Of a stretch of 64,000 nt of DNA, positions 1 to 8,229 are shown in pieces. How positions within the stretch are numbered: position 1 is the first letter of the stretch; each line of letters begins with the position of its first letter. The notes under the pieces are model-generated. The model did no database searches. It saw only the letters and a program-made list of their open reading frames with translations, and was not told the origin of the DNA. The translations under genes and the position numbers were made by a program. Source of the stretch: Ammoniphilus sp. CFH 90114. GTDB lineage: Bacteria; Bacillota; Bacilli; Aneurinibacillales; RAOX-1. The DNA lies in assembly GCF_004123195.1 (NCBI RefSeq), contig NZ_SDLI01000007.1, positions 124,001 through 188,000 on the forward strand, in the 5' to 3' direction.

Positions 1-141
1 ACCCACCCTCTGTTAGCATTTTATAGGGGCTGGAATATAATGTCAAGAATATTTTTATTATTTTTAATCATTAGTTTTTAATAACCGAAGTCTAGCTAAA
101 TCTAAAACTTACCTTATTATGGGTAACTCTATGTTAGTATG

Positions 142-170
142 TTGACTTTATTGAAGGTTATGTATATTAT
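142..170 (+). promoter_or_regulatory. Sigma-A type promoter of the formate dehydrogenase transcript
   Basis: TTGACT at 142-147 and TATTAT at 165-170 are separated by 17 bp, which is ideal sigma-A spacing. The start site would fall near 177, just ahead of the glycine riboswitch. Bases 1-141 are AT-rich and hold no gene or structure I can support. Confidence 0.65.
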
Positions 171-214
171 GAAAATAACAATTTACAAACTGAATATTGC
201 TGTGGCGAATGAAC

Positions 215-410
215 ATTATGGGAGAGACTGAACTTTAAGGTTTCAGCACCGAAGGAGCAAGTCCCAAAAATCCTTGGGGTTAAACTCTCAGGTAGAGGTA
301 CCATAGTGGGACGCACCTCTGGAGAGAGTCTATTGTAAGGCCACCCAAGGGGAAGAATCTCTTGATTATCCAGTCAAGAGATGAAAGCTCTCAGGTAAAA
401 GGACAGAGGA
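215..410 (+). promoter_or_regulatory. Tandem glycine riboswitch
   Basis: Two glycine aptamers follow each other. The first carries GGAGAGACUGA at 221 and CACCGAAGGAGCAA at 247-260, followed by AAACUCUCAGG. The second starts GGAGAGAGUC at 321 and ends with CUCUCAGG and AAAGGACAGAGG up to 409. These are the hallmark conserved blocks of the class. The P1 helix of the second aptamer (CCTCT 316-320 with AGAGG 405-409) uses bases that also form the 5' arm of the terminator at 401-451. Glycine binding should therefore break the terminator and turn expression on. Glycine riboswitches usually control gcv genes; here the downstream gene is formate dehydrogenase. Confidence 0.93.
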
Positions 411-451
411 AGGGTAGAGCGGGTGGCTCTACCTTTCCTCTGTCCTTTTTT
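401..451 (+). terminator. Riboswitch-controlled intrinsic terminator
   Basis: A 20-bp hairpin (arms 401-420 and 426-445, one G-U pair, 5-nt loop) is followed by a run of T. It overlaps the 3' strand of the second glycine aptamer and so acts as its expression platform. Confidence 0.92.
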
Positions 452-523
452 CTAGTCCTGTCAAACACAGTACAAGGAAAAGGTAATCTGTTTTTTCATC
501 ATCTCGATGGGGGGATTTCTAGA

Positions 524-2578
524 ATGGAGCAAGTAAAGGAAATAGAGACGATTTGTAGCTTTTGCGGAACGGGATGCGGCCTTACGGTCCAAGTAGAAGA
601 AGGCCTCATCTCTAAGGTGAAAGGAAATCCTGACAATCCTTCTAGCCATGGGGAAACTTGTGTCAAGGGTGCCTTAGGATGGGGGTATGTTTATAGTGAT
701 AAGCGTTTGAAGCACCCTCTCATTCGCAAGGAGGGTAAGCTAGTCCCGAGTTCCTGGGAGGAAGCGATAGAGCATATTGCGGTGAACTTCGAGAAGCTCA
801 AGAACAGCTACAGTCCAGACGCCTTAGGCTGTTTTAGTTCATCACGGTCAACGAATGAATTAAACTATCTTGCAGCTAAACTGATGAGAACGGTGATTGG
901 CACGAACAATATTGACAGCTGTAATCGAACCTGACACGCACCAAGCGTCACCGGTCTGGTGGCGGTTTTCGGTACAGGTGCTGCAACAGGTTCCTATGAT
1001 GAGATGGAGCATGCGGATGTGATTATTGCTTGGGGAAGTAATACACAGGAGTGTCATCCTATCATATTTAATCATATCCGAAGAGGGATTAAAAACGGGG
1101 CGAAAATGATCGTCATTGATCCAAGACAGATTGATCAGACGAAGCTGGCAGAGAAGTGGCTTCCCGTTCGCGTAGGTACAGATATTGCTTTAGCGAATGC
1201 CATGGCTCATGTCATCATAGAGGAAGGATTGCATAATCAAGAGTTTATTGAAAGGGCTACATTAGATTTTGAGGCTTATCGTAAGCATGTAGAAGATTAT
1301 ACGCCTGAAGTCGCTGAGAAAATTACAGGCATACCGGCAGCCGACATTAGAGAAGTTGCCAGAATGTACGCTACTGCGGAAAAGGCGATTATCAATTGGA
1401 CGCTTGGAATTACGGAACATCACAATGGAACAGAGAATGTGTTTGCTTTAATTAATCTAGCTTTATTGACAGGCCATATTGGGAAGTTTGGTTCCGCCCT
1501 GAATCCTTTGCGAGGTCAGAATAATGTACAGGGCGGGGGCGACATGGGAGCCTTGCCTAATCGATTGACAGGCGGTTGGCTGTACAATGATCCAGAGGGA
1601 AGAGCACGGTTTGAAAAGGTATGGGGAAGTCCTATACCAGAGAAAGAAGGGAAGCATCAGACAGCCATGCTGGATGCGATGAAGCGTAAAGAGATCAAGG
1701 GACTATATGTTATAGGAGAGAATCCAGTACAATCTGATGCAGACAGTCATCATATTGAAGAAATATTTGACGGTCTTGAATTCTTAGTTGTTCAAGATAT
1801 TCTTATGACGAAAACAGCAGAGAAGGCGGATGTCGTCTTGCCTGCTGCAGGTTGGGCTGAGAATGATGGGACAGTGACCAATTCTGAGCGTCGGGTGCAA
1901 CGAGTCAGACCTGCGATTAAGCCCCCTGGGGAAGCCAAGCAGGATCACGATATTGTTCAGATGATAGCGAATCAGATGGGGGCAAGTTGGAAGTATGCAA
2001 CGGCTGAAGAAATATGGGAAGAGATTCGCCTTGTCGCTCCGAATTTTGCAGGCATAAACTATTCCCGTTTAGAGCAGGAGGGTGGACTGCAGTGGCCATG
2101 TTTAGATGAGTCCCATCCCGGTACTCCGTTCTTGCATGACCGGTTATGGAAGGAAGAAGTAGGGAAGAAAGCCGGATTCCATCCTACTTCCTATCAAGCA
2201 CCTGTGGAGGAGCCAGATGAGCAGTATCCTTATCAGCTGACAACTGGCAGGAGATTGTCCTTCTACAACACAGGAGTGCAAACACAAAATTATAAGAAGA
2301 TAAAAGATGCTGAAGAGTTTCTTGAGATTTCACGGGAAGATGCTGAGCAACTAGGGCTTAAGGAAGGGGAATTTGTCCGGGTTACTTCAAGGAGAGGGAC
2401 GGTAAAAACGAAGGTGAAGATCAGCAAAAAGGTATGTCCAGGCTTAGTCTTCATGTCGTTCCACTTCCCGGATCAGACCAATACGAACCAATTGACGATT
2501 AATGCAACCGATCCTCTTGCGGGGACAGCCGAATTTAAAGCCTGTGCTGTGCGAATAGAACCATTGCAAGCGGGTTAA
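524..2578 (+). CDS. fdhF: Selenocysteine-containing formate dehydrogenase (FdhF-like)
   Basis: Molybdenum/tungsten bis-MGD enzyme oxidising formate to CO2, likely cytoplasmic (no Tat signal). The ATG at 524 follows a GGGGGGA ribosome site; the product is 684 aa (E. coli FdhF is 715). Residues 11-46 give the 4Fe-4S motif CSFCGTGC...C. The reading frame contains an in-frame TGA at 932-934 (codon 137) in the context SCNRT-U-HAPSVTGL, which aligns with the active-site CARV-U-HGPSVAGL of E. coli FdhF, and the frame continues uninterrupted to 2578. A SECIS hairpin lies directly after it. The enzyme is therefore a selenoprotein and not a frameshifted pseudogene; automated callers would split it at 934/959. 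The C-terminal region has the MGD-binding motifs (TTGRRLSFYNTG, AGTAEFKACAVRIE). It sits alone behind a glycine riboswitch, which suggests that it handles formate made alongside glycine. Confidence 0.93.
932..965 (+). promoter_or_regulatory. Sec UGA codon and bacterial SECIS element
   Basis: After UGA (932-934) a 7-bp stem (946-952 with 958-964) is capped by the loop GGUCU at 953-957. The loop begins 18 nt after UGA, the same distance and the same loop as in E. coli fdhF, where this loop is recognised by SelB. This decides the decoding as selenocysteine. Confidence 0.9.
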
Positions 2579-2593
2579 TACAATGGCAAAGTA

Positions 2594-2624
2594 AAAACTC
2601 ATAGGGTTTTCCCTATGAGTTTTC
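2594..2624 (+). terminator. Intrinsic terminator after formate dehydrogenase
   Basis: Perfect 13-bp hairpin AAAACTCATAGGG / CCCTATGAGTTTT with a TTTT loop, ending 46 bp after the stop codon. It isolates fdhF as a single-gene transcript. Confidence 0.85.
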
Positions 2625-2653
2625 AATATTCATTTTAAATATTTTAATTATTC

Positions 2654-2682
2654 TTGACATTAGTGAAGATATCTTCTAAGAT
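2654..2682 (+). promoter_or_regulatory. Promoter of the xanthine dehydrogenase operon
   Basis: TTGACA at 2654-2659, 17-bp spacer, TAAGAT at 2677-2682. The start near 2689 places the purine aptamer about 20 nt into the transcript. Confidence 0.7.
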
Positions 2683-2709
2683 CTACCTAAACACCTAAAA
2701 TTTCCAAAT

Positions 2710-2778
2710 CCTCGTATAACTCCAACAATAAGGGTTGGGGGTCTCTACTGGAAGCCGTAAACATTCCTAGCTACGAGA
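2710..2778 (+). promoter_or_regulatory. Purine (guanine-class) riboswitch aptamer
   Basis: P1 is CTCGTA 2711-2716 with TACGAG 2772-2777. J1/2 reads UAUAA-like, J2/3 reads GUCUCUAC, and the P3 loop carries the conserved CCGUAAA. The base just before the 3' strand of P1 (position 74 in xpt numbering) is C at 2771, which marks guanine/hypoxanthine/xanthine-type rather than adenine-type binding; U51 is kept. The 3' P1 strand is also the 5' arm of the terminator 2763-2822, as in the adenine pbuE switch. Ligand binding should therefore prevent termination (ON switch), fitting a purine catabolic operon. Confidence 0.9.
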
Positions 2779-2822
2779 AGAATCCGCTGTGAAGTGGCTT
2801 TTTCTCGTAGCTGGGAATTTTT
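2763..2822 (+). terminator. Purine-riboswitch terminator
   Basis: 17-bp hairpin (2763-2779 with 2802-2818, one G-U pair) followed by TTTTT. Its 5' arm contains the 3' half of aptamer helix P1, making terminator and ligand-bound aptamer mutually exclusive. Confidence 0.88.
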
Positions 2823-2865
2823 GTGTATACCTTACTTGTTTAAGAGAGGGAGAGGTCATTTGAAG

Positions 2866-3336
2866 ATGATAAAGTTTCGCGTAAACAACCAGCCCGTTTC
2901 TGTTGCCGCTCATCCTGCTAAGCCCTTACTAGATGTGCTAAGAGAAGAATTAGAGCTAACGGGAAGCAAAGAATGCTGCGGTAAGGGAGAATGCGGAAGC
3001 TGTTCAGTGATATTGAATGGCGAAGTCGTTTGTTCCTGTCTGATTTTAGTTGGACAGGTAGAAGGGGAAGATGTGTTGACTGTAGAGGGGATTGGGAATC
3101 CGGAGTGCCTTGATCCGATTCAAGAAAGCTTTATTGAGTGCGGAGCGACCCAATGCGGTTACTGTACGCCGGGGATTATTGTAGCCGCGAGATCCTACCT
3201 TGATCATCTCCAGCAGCCACCGACCCAGGAAGAAATTAAGGATGCCTTAGCTGGGAATCTATGCCGCTGCACGGGTTATACCAAAATTATTGAAGCCGTC
3301 CATCATGCCGCACAAAAGCAGTGGGTGAATAAATGA
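2866..3336 (+). CDS. Xanthine dehydrogenase-type 2Fe-2S subunit
   Basis: Small iron-sulfur subunit (156 aa) of a molybdenum hydroxylase of the xanthine oxidase family, passing electrons between the Mo site and FAD. It has the plant-type ferredoxin motif CCGKGECGSCSV (N-terminal 2Fe-2S) and the second cluster with CGYCTPG and LCRCTGY. The ATG at 2866 lies 10 nt after GGGAGAGG; an in-frame TTG at 2860 is too close to that site. It is the first gene of the purine-riboswitch operon and overlaps the next gene by 4 bp (ATGA), indicating translational coupling. The B. subtilis equivalent is PucE. Family membership is certain; xanthine as substrate is inferred from the riboswitch and the locus. Confidence 0.9.
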   Translation: MIKFRVNNQPVSVAAHPAKPLLDVLREELELTGSKECCGKGECGSCSVILNGEVVCSCLILVGQVEGEDVLTVEGIGNPECLDPIQESFIECGATQCGYCTPGIIVAARSYLDHLQQPPTQEEIKDALAGNLCRCTGYTKIIEAVHHAAQKQWVNK

Positions 3337-4439
3337 AGTCGTTTCCTTTTGAACTCTTTCGCCGTTTGTTGTCTGAGGTGGAAGCAGGCCGACAGGCTTA
3401 TCTTGGCACTATCGTGGATGGAGAAGAGGAAGAGGTAAAAGGTAGCCATACGTTATGGAATGATTTGGGCCAGGTCCTCGTTTCAGAAGGTTCTATTCCT
3501 CTTATCTTTTCGAAGCAAGTGGGTCTCCATTCAGCTATTGTTCAAGGAAAATCTGTTGAATGGGTGGTAGAATCTTATTCTGCTCAGCCGACTTTACTTA
3601 TCTTTGGAAGCGGTCATATCGCAGAGAGTTTAGTTACATTAGGGAAATTCCTCTCTTATAAAGTGATCGTCGTAGATGATCGTCCAGAATATACAACAGT
3701 CCAACACTTCCCAGCGGCTGATCAGGTCATTTGTGGGCCGTTTGAGCAGGTCCTCTCCACCCTCCCCATTCATGCTGGATGTTATGCTGTTTTAGCCACG
3801 AGAGGACACCAAACGGATACCATCTGCTTGGAGCACTTGCTGGTTAAAACCTTACCTTACATCGGGATGGTTGGCAGCAGCCGCAAGATTCAAAGTATCA
3901 AATCCTTGTTGCAAGTACGAGGCTTGGATTTGACAGAACATAAAAATGTATTTGCTCCCGTAGGAATTGACATGCACTCCGAGACTCCTCAAGAAATCTC
4001 TTTGTCTATTCTGGCAGAAATTGCGCTCCTTCGCTTTGGAGGCACGGGGCAGTCCTTGTCTTCTCTTCCTCAGCATAAGGTTCATAAGAAGGATTACCAA
4101 AGGATGAGGCAGGAGCTTGATTTCATTCAAGTGATGGAGCAAGCATGGTCAGGAGCAGAGACCTTTGCCACGGTTACGGTAGTAGATTCCTCAGGTCATG
4201 TCCCAAGAGGGATTGGAACAAAGATGCTGGTATGGAAGAATGGCCGTACCTATCAAACGATTGGCGGAGGGCGGAGAGAAAATGAAGTGATCGCCTTGGC
4301 TCTTGAATGCATACAAGAACGAAGGGCGATGAAGCATGAGGTAGACTTCAGTGGCCGTTATGACTCCTATCAGCCCGTATGCGGAGGTCGTTATACTCTT
4401 TTTATTCAACCTTACTCTCCCTCCTTAATAGAGGTTTAA
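3333..4439 (+). CDS. XdhC/CoxI-family molybdenum hydroxylase maturation factor
   Basis: XdhC-type proteins bind the molybdenum cofactor, promote its sulfuration and insert it into xanthine dehydrogenase-like enzymes. The 368-aa product has a Rossmann domain around residues 88-250 (GSGHIAESL, VVDDRP, TRGHQTD, GMVGSSRKI, PVGIDMHSETPQEI) and a CoxI-like segment in the C-terminal third (HVPRGIGTKML, GGGRRENE, VCGGRYTLFIQP). The usual order is CoxI domain first and Rossmann domain second; here the recognisable CoxI motifs come last, with about 85 less conserved residues at the N-terminus. It could relate to the XdhC-like YqeB group linked with selenium-dependent hydroxylases, but I cannot decide this. 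Confidence 0.85.
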   Translation: MKSFPFELFRRLLSEVEAGRQAYLGTIVDGEEEEVKGSHTLWNDLGQVLVSEGSIPLIFSKQVGLHSAIVQGKSVEWVVESYSAQPTLLIFGSGHIAESLVTLGKFLSYKVIVVDDRPEYTTVQHFPAADQVICGPFEQVLSTLPIHAGCYAVLATRGHQTDTICLEHLLVKTLPYIGMVGSSRKIQSIKSLLQVRGLDLTEHKNVFAPVGIDMHSETPQEISLSILAEIALLRFGGTGQSLSSLPQHKVHKKDYQRMRQELDFIQVMEQAWSGAETFATVTVVDSSGHVPRGIGTKMLVWKNGRTYQTIGGGRRENEVIALALECIQERRAMKHEVDFSGRYDSYQPVCGGRYTLFIQPYSPSLIEV

Positions 4440-4440
4440 G

Positions 4441-5058
4441 ATGATTGCCGCCATATTCCTTGCTGCAGGCCAATCCTCGCGAATGGGACAGCCGAAGGGC
4501 CTTCTTTCTTGGAGAGGGAAGCCGCTCTTTGACTACCAGCTCCAACAGTTAAAACGCTCGAGCGTAGAGAAAATCGTTGTTGTTTTAGGTCATCAGCCTG
4601 AAAACTATCAATCTTTTATCGAATCAACGGATGGACGATGTATTCTAGTGCAGAATGATCACTGGCATCTAGGAAGAACTTCCTCGATTCTGAAAGGAAT
4701 TAGCCACATTCAAGATTCTGTGGATGCCCTTCTTTTCGTCAACTTAGACCAGCCTATTTCTCCCTCTATCATTGCCCAATTACGGACATCATTTGAAAAG
4801 ACTTCTTCTATGATCCACATTCCGAGTTATCAAGGGCGAAGAGGTCATCCTATCTTGATCTCCTCGGAGCTGCTCGGTGCCCTTCACTCCATATCGGAAG
4901 AGACCCAGGGGCTTAAATCAATTGTTCGAGAGTACGAAAAAGAGATTGCTTACGTTGAAGTAGAAGATGCTTCGGTTCTATATAATTTCAACACGCCAAT
5001 GGATTATAAGGAGGGAGTACCTGATGAGAATCTCAGAAATGGAACTGATCTCACCTAA
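4441..5058 (+). CDS. mocA: MocA-type molybdenum cofactor cytidylyltransferase
   Basis: Transfers CMP to molybdopterin to form the MCD cofactor used by xanthine dehydrogenase-family enzymes (PucB in B. subtilis). The 205-aa protein has the nucleotidyltransferase N-terminus IFLAAGQSSRMGQPKGLL with the signature loop and lysine, and a metal-binding NLDQP near residue 101. It starts one base after the xdhC-like stop, and its 3' end overlaps the next gene by 35 bp. The context with XdhC and three hydroxylase subunits makes this preferable to an IspD or MobA assignment. Confidence 0.87.
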   Translation: MIAAIFLAAGQSSRMGQPKGLLSWRGKPLFDYQLQQLKRSSVEKIVVVLGHQPENYQSFIESTDGRCILVQNDHWHLGRTSSILKGISHIQDSVDALLFVNLDQPISPSIIAQLRTSFEKTSSMIHIPSYQGRRGHPILISSELLGALHSISEETQGLKSIVREYEKEIAYVEVEDASVLYNFNTPMDYKEGVPDENLRNGTDLT

Positions 5059-5902
5059 ATCAGTTCTAGAATGTTTAAGCTACCTGCAGGATACAGATCG
5101 CGATATCCGACTTATTGCGGGTGGAACGGATACGGTCGTCCAAATGAAGGAAGGAAAGGGAAGGCCCAAGACGTGGGTAAACATCAAAGGGATAAAGGAG
5201 CTTCGCTTTATTCGCGAGGAAGATGATGGGATTCATATCGGCCCCCTAACGACTCATACAGACCTGATTAAATCCAGAATCATCCAATACCAAGCACAAG
5301 CTCTTGCGGACGCCGCTTGGGAGGTGGGAGCTACGCAGATTCGTAACATGGGGACCCTTGGCGGCAATCTGGCAACAGCTTCTCCTGCTGGAGATACCAT
5401 ACCGGCACTTTACGTTCTTGATGCAGTAGTAGAATTACAATCTATTGCGGGAAAACGAAAGGTACCTATTGAAGACTTTTTCTACGGTCCAAGGAAAACA
5501 GCTATAAATAGGAATGAGATGATTACGAATATTATCATCCAACCGCAAAAAACAGACGAAGTGTCCATCTTTCAAAAGCTAGGGCCACGCAGGGCTCAGG
5601 CCATCTCGATTGTGAACGTTGCGATTAGGCTGCGCATGGGGAAGGAGAAACGTGAGTGCATTGGTGGAAAGATTGCCTTCGGGTCGGTAGCACCAACCGT
5701 CATTAGAGCTCATAAATGTGAGTCTCTCCTTCGTGTTTCTCCCTTGACAGAAGAGATGATTACGAATATCGGAAAAGTAGCCTGGAAAGAGGTGGCACCC
5801 ATTTCAGATATTAGAGCATCCGCAGAGTACCGCAGGGATATGGCAGGCGCCATACTCGAAAGAGGTTTATATCGCTTGATGAAAAGGTGGGAAAATCGAT
5901 GA
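5024..5902 (+). CDS. Xanthine dehydrogenase-type FAD-binding subunit
   Basis: FAD subunit (292 aa) of a xanthine dehydrogenase-type molybdenum hydroxylase. Motifs: RLIAGGTDTVVQMKEG near the N-terminus and IRNMGTLGGNLATASPAGD for FAD binding, then a CO-dehydrogenase-flavoprotein-like C-terminal domain. The ATG at 5024 is preceded by AAGGAGGG at 5008-5015; the longer frame from 4967 lies inside mocA and lacks such a site. The stop overlaps the next start (ATGA). The B. subtilis equivalent is PucC. Confidence 0.9.
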   Translation: MRISEMELISPKSVLECLSYLQDTDRDIRLIAGGTDTVVQMKEGKGRPKTWVNIKGIKELRFIREEDDGIHIGPLTTHTDLIKSRIIQYQAQALADAAWEVGATQIRNMGTLGGNLATASPAGDTIPALYVLDAVVELQSIAGKRKVPIEDFFYGPRKTAINRNEMITNIIIQPQKTDEVSIFQKLGPRRAQAISIVNVAIRLRMGKEKRECIGGKIAFGSVAPTVIRAHKCESLLRVSPLTEEMITNIGKVAWKEVAPISDIRASAEYRRDMAGAILERGLYRLMKRWENR

Positions 5903-8184
5903 ACGACTATAAATGGGTAGGGAAAAGAGTTCAGCGTAAAGATGGTCCGGAGAAAGTTACGGGCTCCTTAAGGTACATGACAGATTATAACTATCCTAAT
6001 ATGGTATGGGGAAGGGTGCTTAGACCGAAGTATCCATTTGCGAGGATTAAGCGAATAGATACCACAAGGGCCAAAGCCTATCCAGGGGTTGTATGTGTAC
6101 TAACCCATGAGGATATTCCCGGTTTTAATGGATTTGGAATTGTCATTCCGGACCAGCCGGTGCTCTGTCATGATGTGGTGCGCTGCATGGGAGATGCGGT
6201 AGCCTTAGTGGCAGCAGAAACGGAAGAGATTGCAGAGCTTGCATTAGAGTTGATTGAGGTAGATTATGAGATCTTGACACCGGTTACAGATCCAGAGGAA
6301 GCGATAAAAGAAGAATCACCTTCATTACATCCATCGGGAAATATCCATAGCCGTGTTCAGGTGAACAATGGAGATGTGGAAAAGGCTTTTGCTGAAGCTG
6401 ATGTTATCGTAGAAAACACCTATTATTCCCCAAGGCAAATGCATGCCTTCATTGAAACCGAAGGGGGATGGGGGATGCTGGAGGCTGATGGATCATTAAC
6501 CATTCGATGTCCGGGACAGTATGCCTTTCGTGATCGATTGCAAATTGCGAGAGTCCTCGCGTGGAATCCTAGTCGAATCCATGTTATTTCCAATCCAATT
6601 GGTGGAGGATTTGGAGGGAAAGATGAAATTACAGTACAAATCTACTTAGCTTTACTTGCACTTCACACTGGAGGTAGACCAGTAAAAATTCATTATAAGA
6701 GGGAAGAGTCCGTTATAGCTGGGATTAAAAGACATCCCTTCAAAGTGACCATGAAAACAGCTGCAAAAAGAGATGGCACCCTTCTCGCCAATCAGGTTAA
6801 AGCTTTTGCTGACACCGGAGCCTATGCTTCACTTGGTGGGGCCGTAATTAGTCTAGCCATTGAGCATTCCTGCGGTCCTTACTATATTCCCAATGTGGAC
6901 TTAGATGGCTACTGTGTCTATACCAACAATGGGATTGCCGGGGCTTTTCGAGGTTTTGGGGTGAATCAAGTGTGTATGGCCATCGAAGCGAATCTAGAAA
7001 TGATTGCTGAAAAAATTGGCATGGATCCTATCGAAATTCGCAAGAAAAATGTCTACCATCAAGGTGGACTCTCAAGTATGGGGAACCGGGTCACTAGCAG
7101 TGTGGGAACATGGCGAACATTAGAGGAAGCGGAAAAGTGCGATTTGTGGAAGAACCAAGACCAATATAAAACCCCTTCAGAGCCATGGAAAAAGCGTGGA
7201 ATTGGAGTCGCCTCCTCTTTTCACGGGATTGGAATGGGGATTGGTTTGCCTGATTATGGAGCAGCAACCATTGAGTTGCTCCCAGGCGGCAGGTTTAAGG
7301 TAGGAGTTTGTTCAGAGGATATAGGACAAGGAAATGGAACGGTATTTGCCATTGTGGCAGCAGAAGCTTTGCACTGTCATATAAATGATATAGATGTGGT
7401 TCAAGGAGATACGAGGAGAACGATTGACAGCGGAACAGTATCCGCATCTCGATCGACTTATGTGGGAGGAAATTCCGTCCTTGCAGCTGCACCTCACATG
7501 ATTCAATTGTTAAAAGAAACGGCAGCAGAAATCTTCCAAGTCCCGATTGACCAGGTAGAATATGATCAAAATAAGCTTCGGCTTGCTGGGGCATCTGAGG
7601 GGAAGTCCGAGCTCACTTATGCTGACATCTATCACTATCTCTATGAACATCGCCGCGAGACGAAAGTTGAAGGACATTTCATGGTTCCTAAAGCCGATAA
7701 GCAGATTGGAAACAATGTGGGAATGCCGCACAAACTCTATGGCTATCAAACTCACGTCGTCATGGTTGAAGTGGACACATTGACAGGTGAAACGGAAGTG
7801 CTGCGGGTCGTCTCCATTCCAGACTGCGGGAAGGTTATCAATCTGCAGGGACTCGAAGGCCAGACAGAAGGTGGAGCGGTAATGGGCATCGGTTATACGT
7901 TGTATGAAGATACCGTGATAGAAGGCGGCTATAATAAAACAACGAACTTTACGAATTACATCCTTCCCACCTTCAAAGAAACCCCGGTGATTGAAACGAT
8001 CCCCGTCGAAGAATTGGAGGATACAGGCCCATTCGGAGCAAAAGGGATTGGAGAAGTGGTGATGATTCCGATTATCCCGGCTATCATGCAAGCGATCTAT
8101 GATGCAACAGGAGCTCGAATAAATCATTTGCCAGCCACACCAGAGAGAGTCTACAAAGCTATGAAGGAACAGGGGAGAATCTAA
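5899..8184 (+). CDS. Xanthine dehydrogenase-type molybdopterin subunit
   Basis: Large catalytic subunit (761 aa from the ATG at 5899; an in-frame GTG at 5887 is an alternative but sits on the ribosome site AAGGTGG). Motifs: GGGFGGKDE (Mo-cofactor binding), AFRGFGVNQ, QGNGT, and GAKGIGE near the C-terminus, which holds the catalytic glutamate of this family. The length matches B. subtilis PucD (about 745 aa). With the 2Fe-2S and FAD subunits it forms a three-subunit enzyme that would oxidise hypoxanthine or purine to xanthine, or in reverse reduce urate to xanthine. The true substrate is inferred from the purine riboswitch and the neighbouring BMC operon. Confidence 0.9.
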   Translation: MNDYKWVGKRVQRKDGPEKVTGSLRYMTDYNYPNMVWGRVLRPKYPFARIKRIDTTRAKAYPGVVCVLTHEDIPGFNGFGIVIPDQPVLCHDVVRCMGDAVALVAAETEEIAELALELIEVDYEILTPVTDPEEAIKEESPSLHPSGNIHSRVQVNNGDVEKAFAEADVIVENTYYSPRQMHAFIETEGGWGMLEADGSLTIRCPGQYAFRDRLQIARVLAWNPSRIHVISNPIGGGFGGKDEITVQIYLALLALHTGGRPVKIHYKREESVIAGIKRHPFKVTMKTAAKRDGTLLANQVKAFADTGAYASLGGAVISLAIEHSCGPYYIPNVDLDGYCVYTNNGIAGAFRGFGVNQVCMAIEANLEMIAEKIGMDPIEIRKKNVYHQGGLSSMGNRVTSSVGTWRTLEEAEKCDLWKNQDQYKTPSEPWKKRGIGVASSFHGIGMGIGLPDYGAATIELLPGGRFKVGVCSEDIGQGNGTVFAIVAAEALHCHINDIDVVQGDTRRTIDSGTVSASRSTYVGGNSVLAAAPHMIQLLKETAAEIFQVPIDQVEYDQNKLRLAGASEGKSELTYADIYHYLYEHRRETKVEGHFMVPKADKQIGNNVGMPHKLYGYQTHVVMVEVDTLTGETEVLRVVSIPDCGKVINLQGLEGQTEGGAVMGIGYTLYEDTVIEGGYNKTTNFTNYILPTFKETPVIETIPVEELEDTGPFGAKGIGEVVMIPIIPAIMQAIYDATGARINHLPATPERVYKAMKEQGRI

Positions 8185-8229
8185 TGCCCTCCCTAGCATT
8201 CCCAAATAAAAAATAAGGAAGTGGATGGG

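Noticed and set aside
362-523. N-terminal extension of the formate dehydrogenase frame
   Set aside because: It would translate the riboswitch and its terminator; the ATG at 524 has the ribosome site and the 4Fe-4S motif follows at the usual distance.
932-961. Apparent nonsense mutation splitting the formate dehydrogenase into two genes
   Set aside because: The phase is unbroken, the UGA is at the Sec position of FdhF and a matching SECIS hairpin follows.
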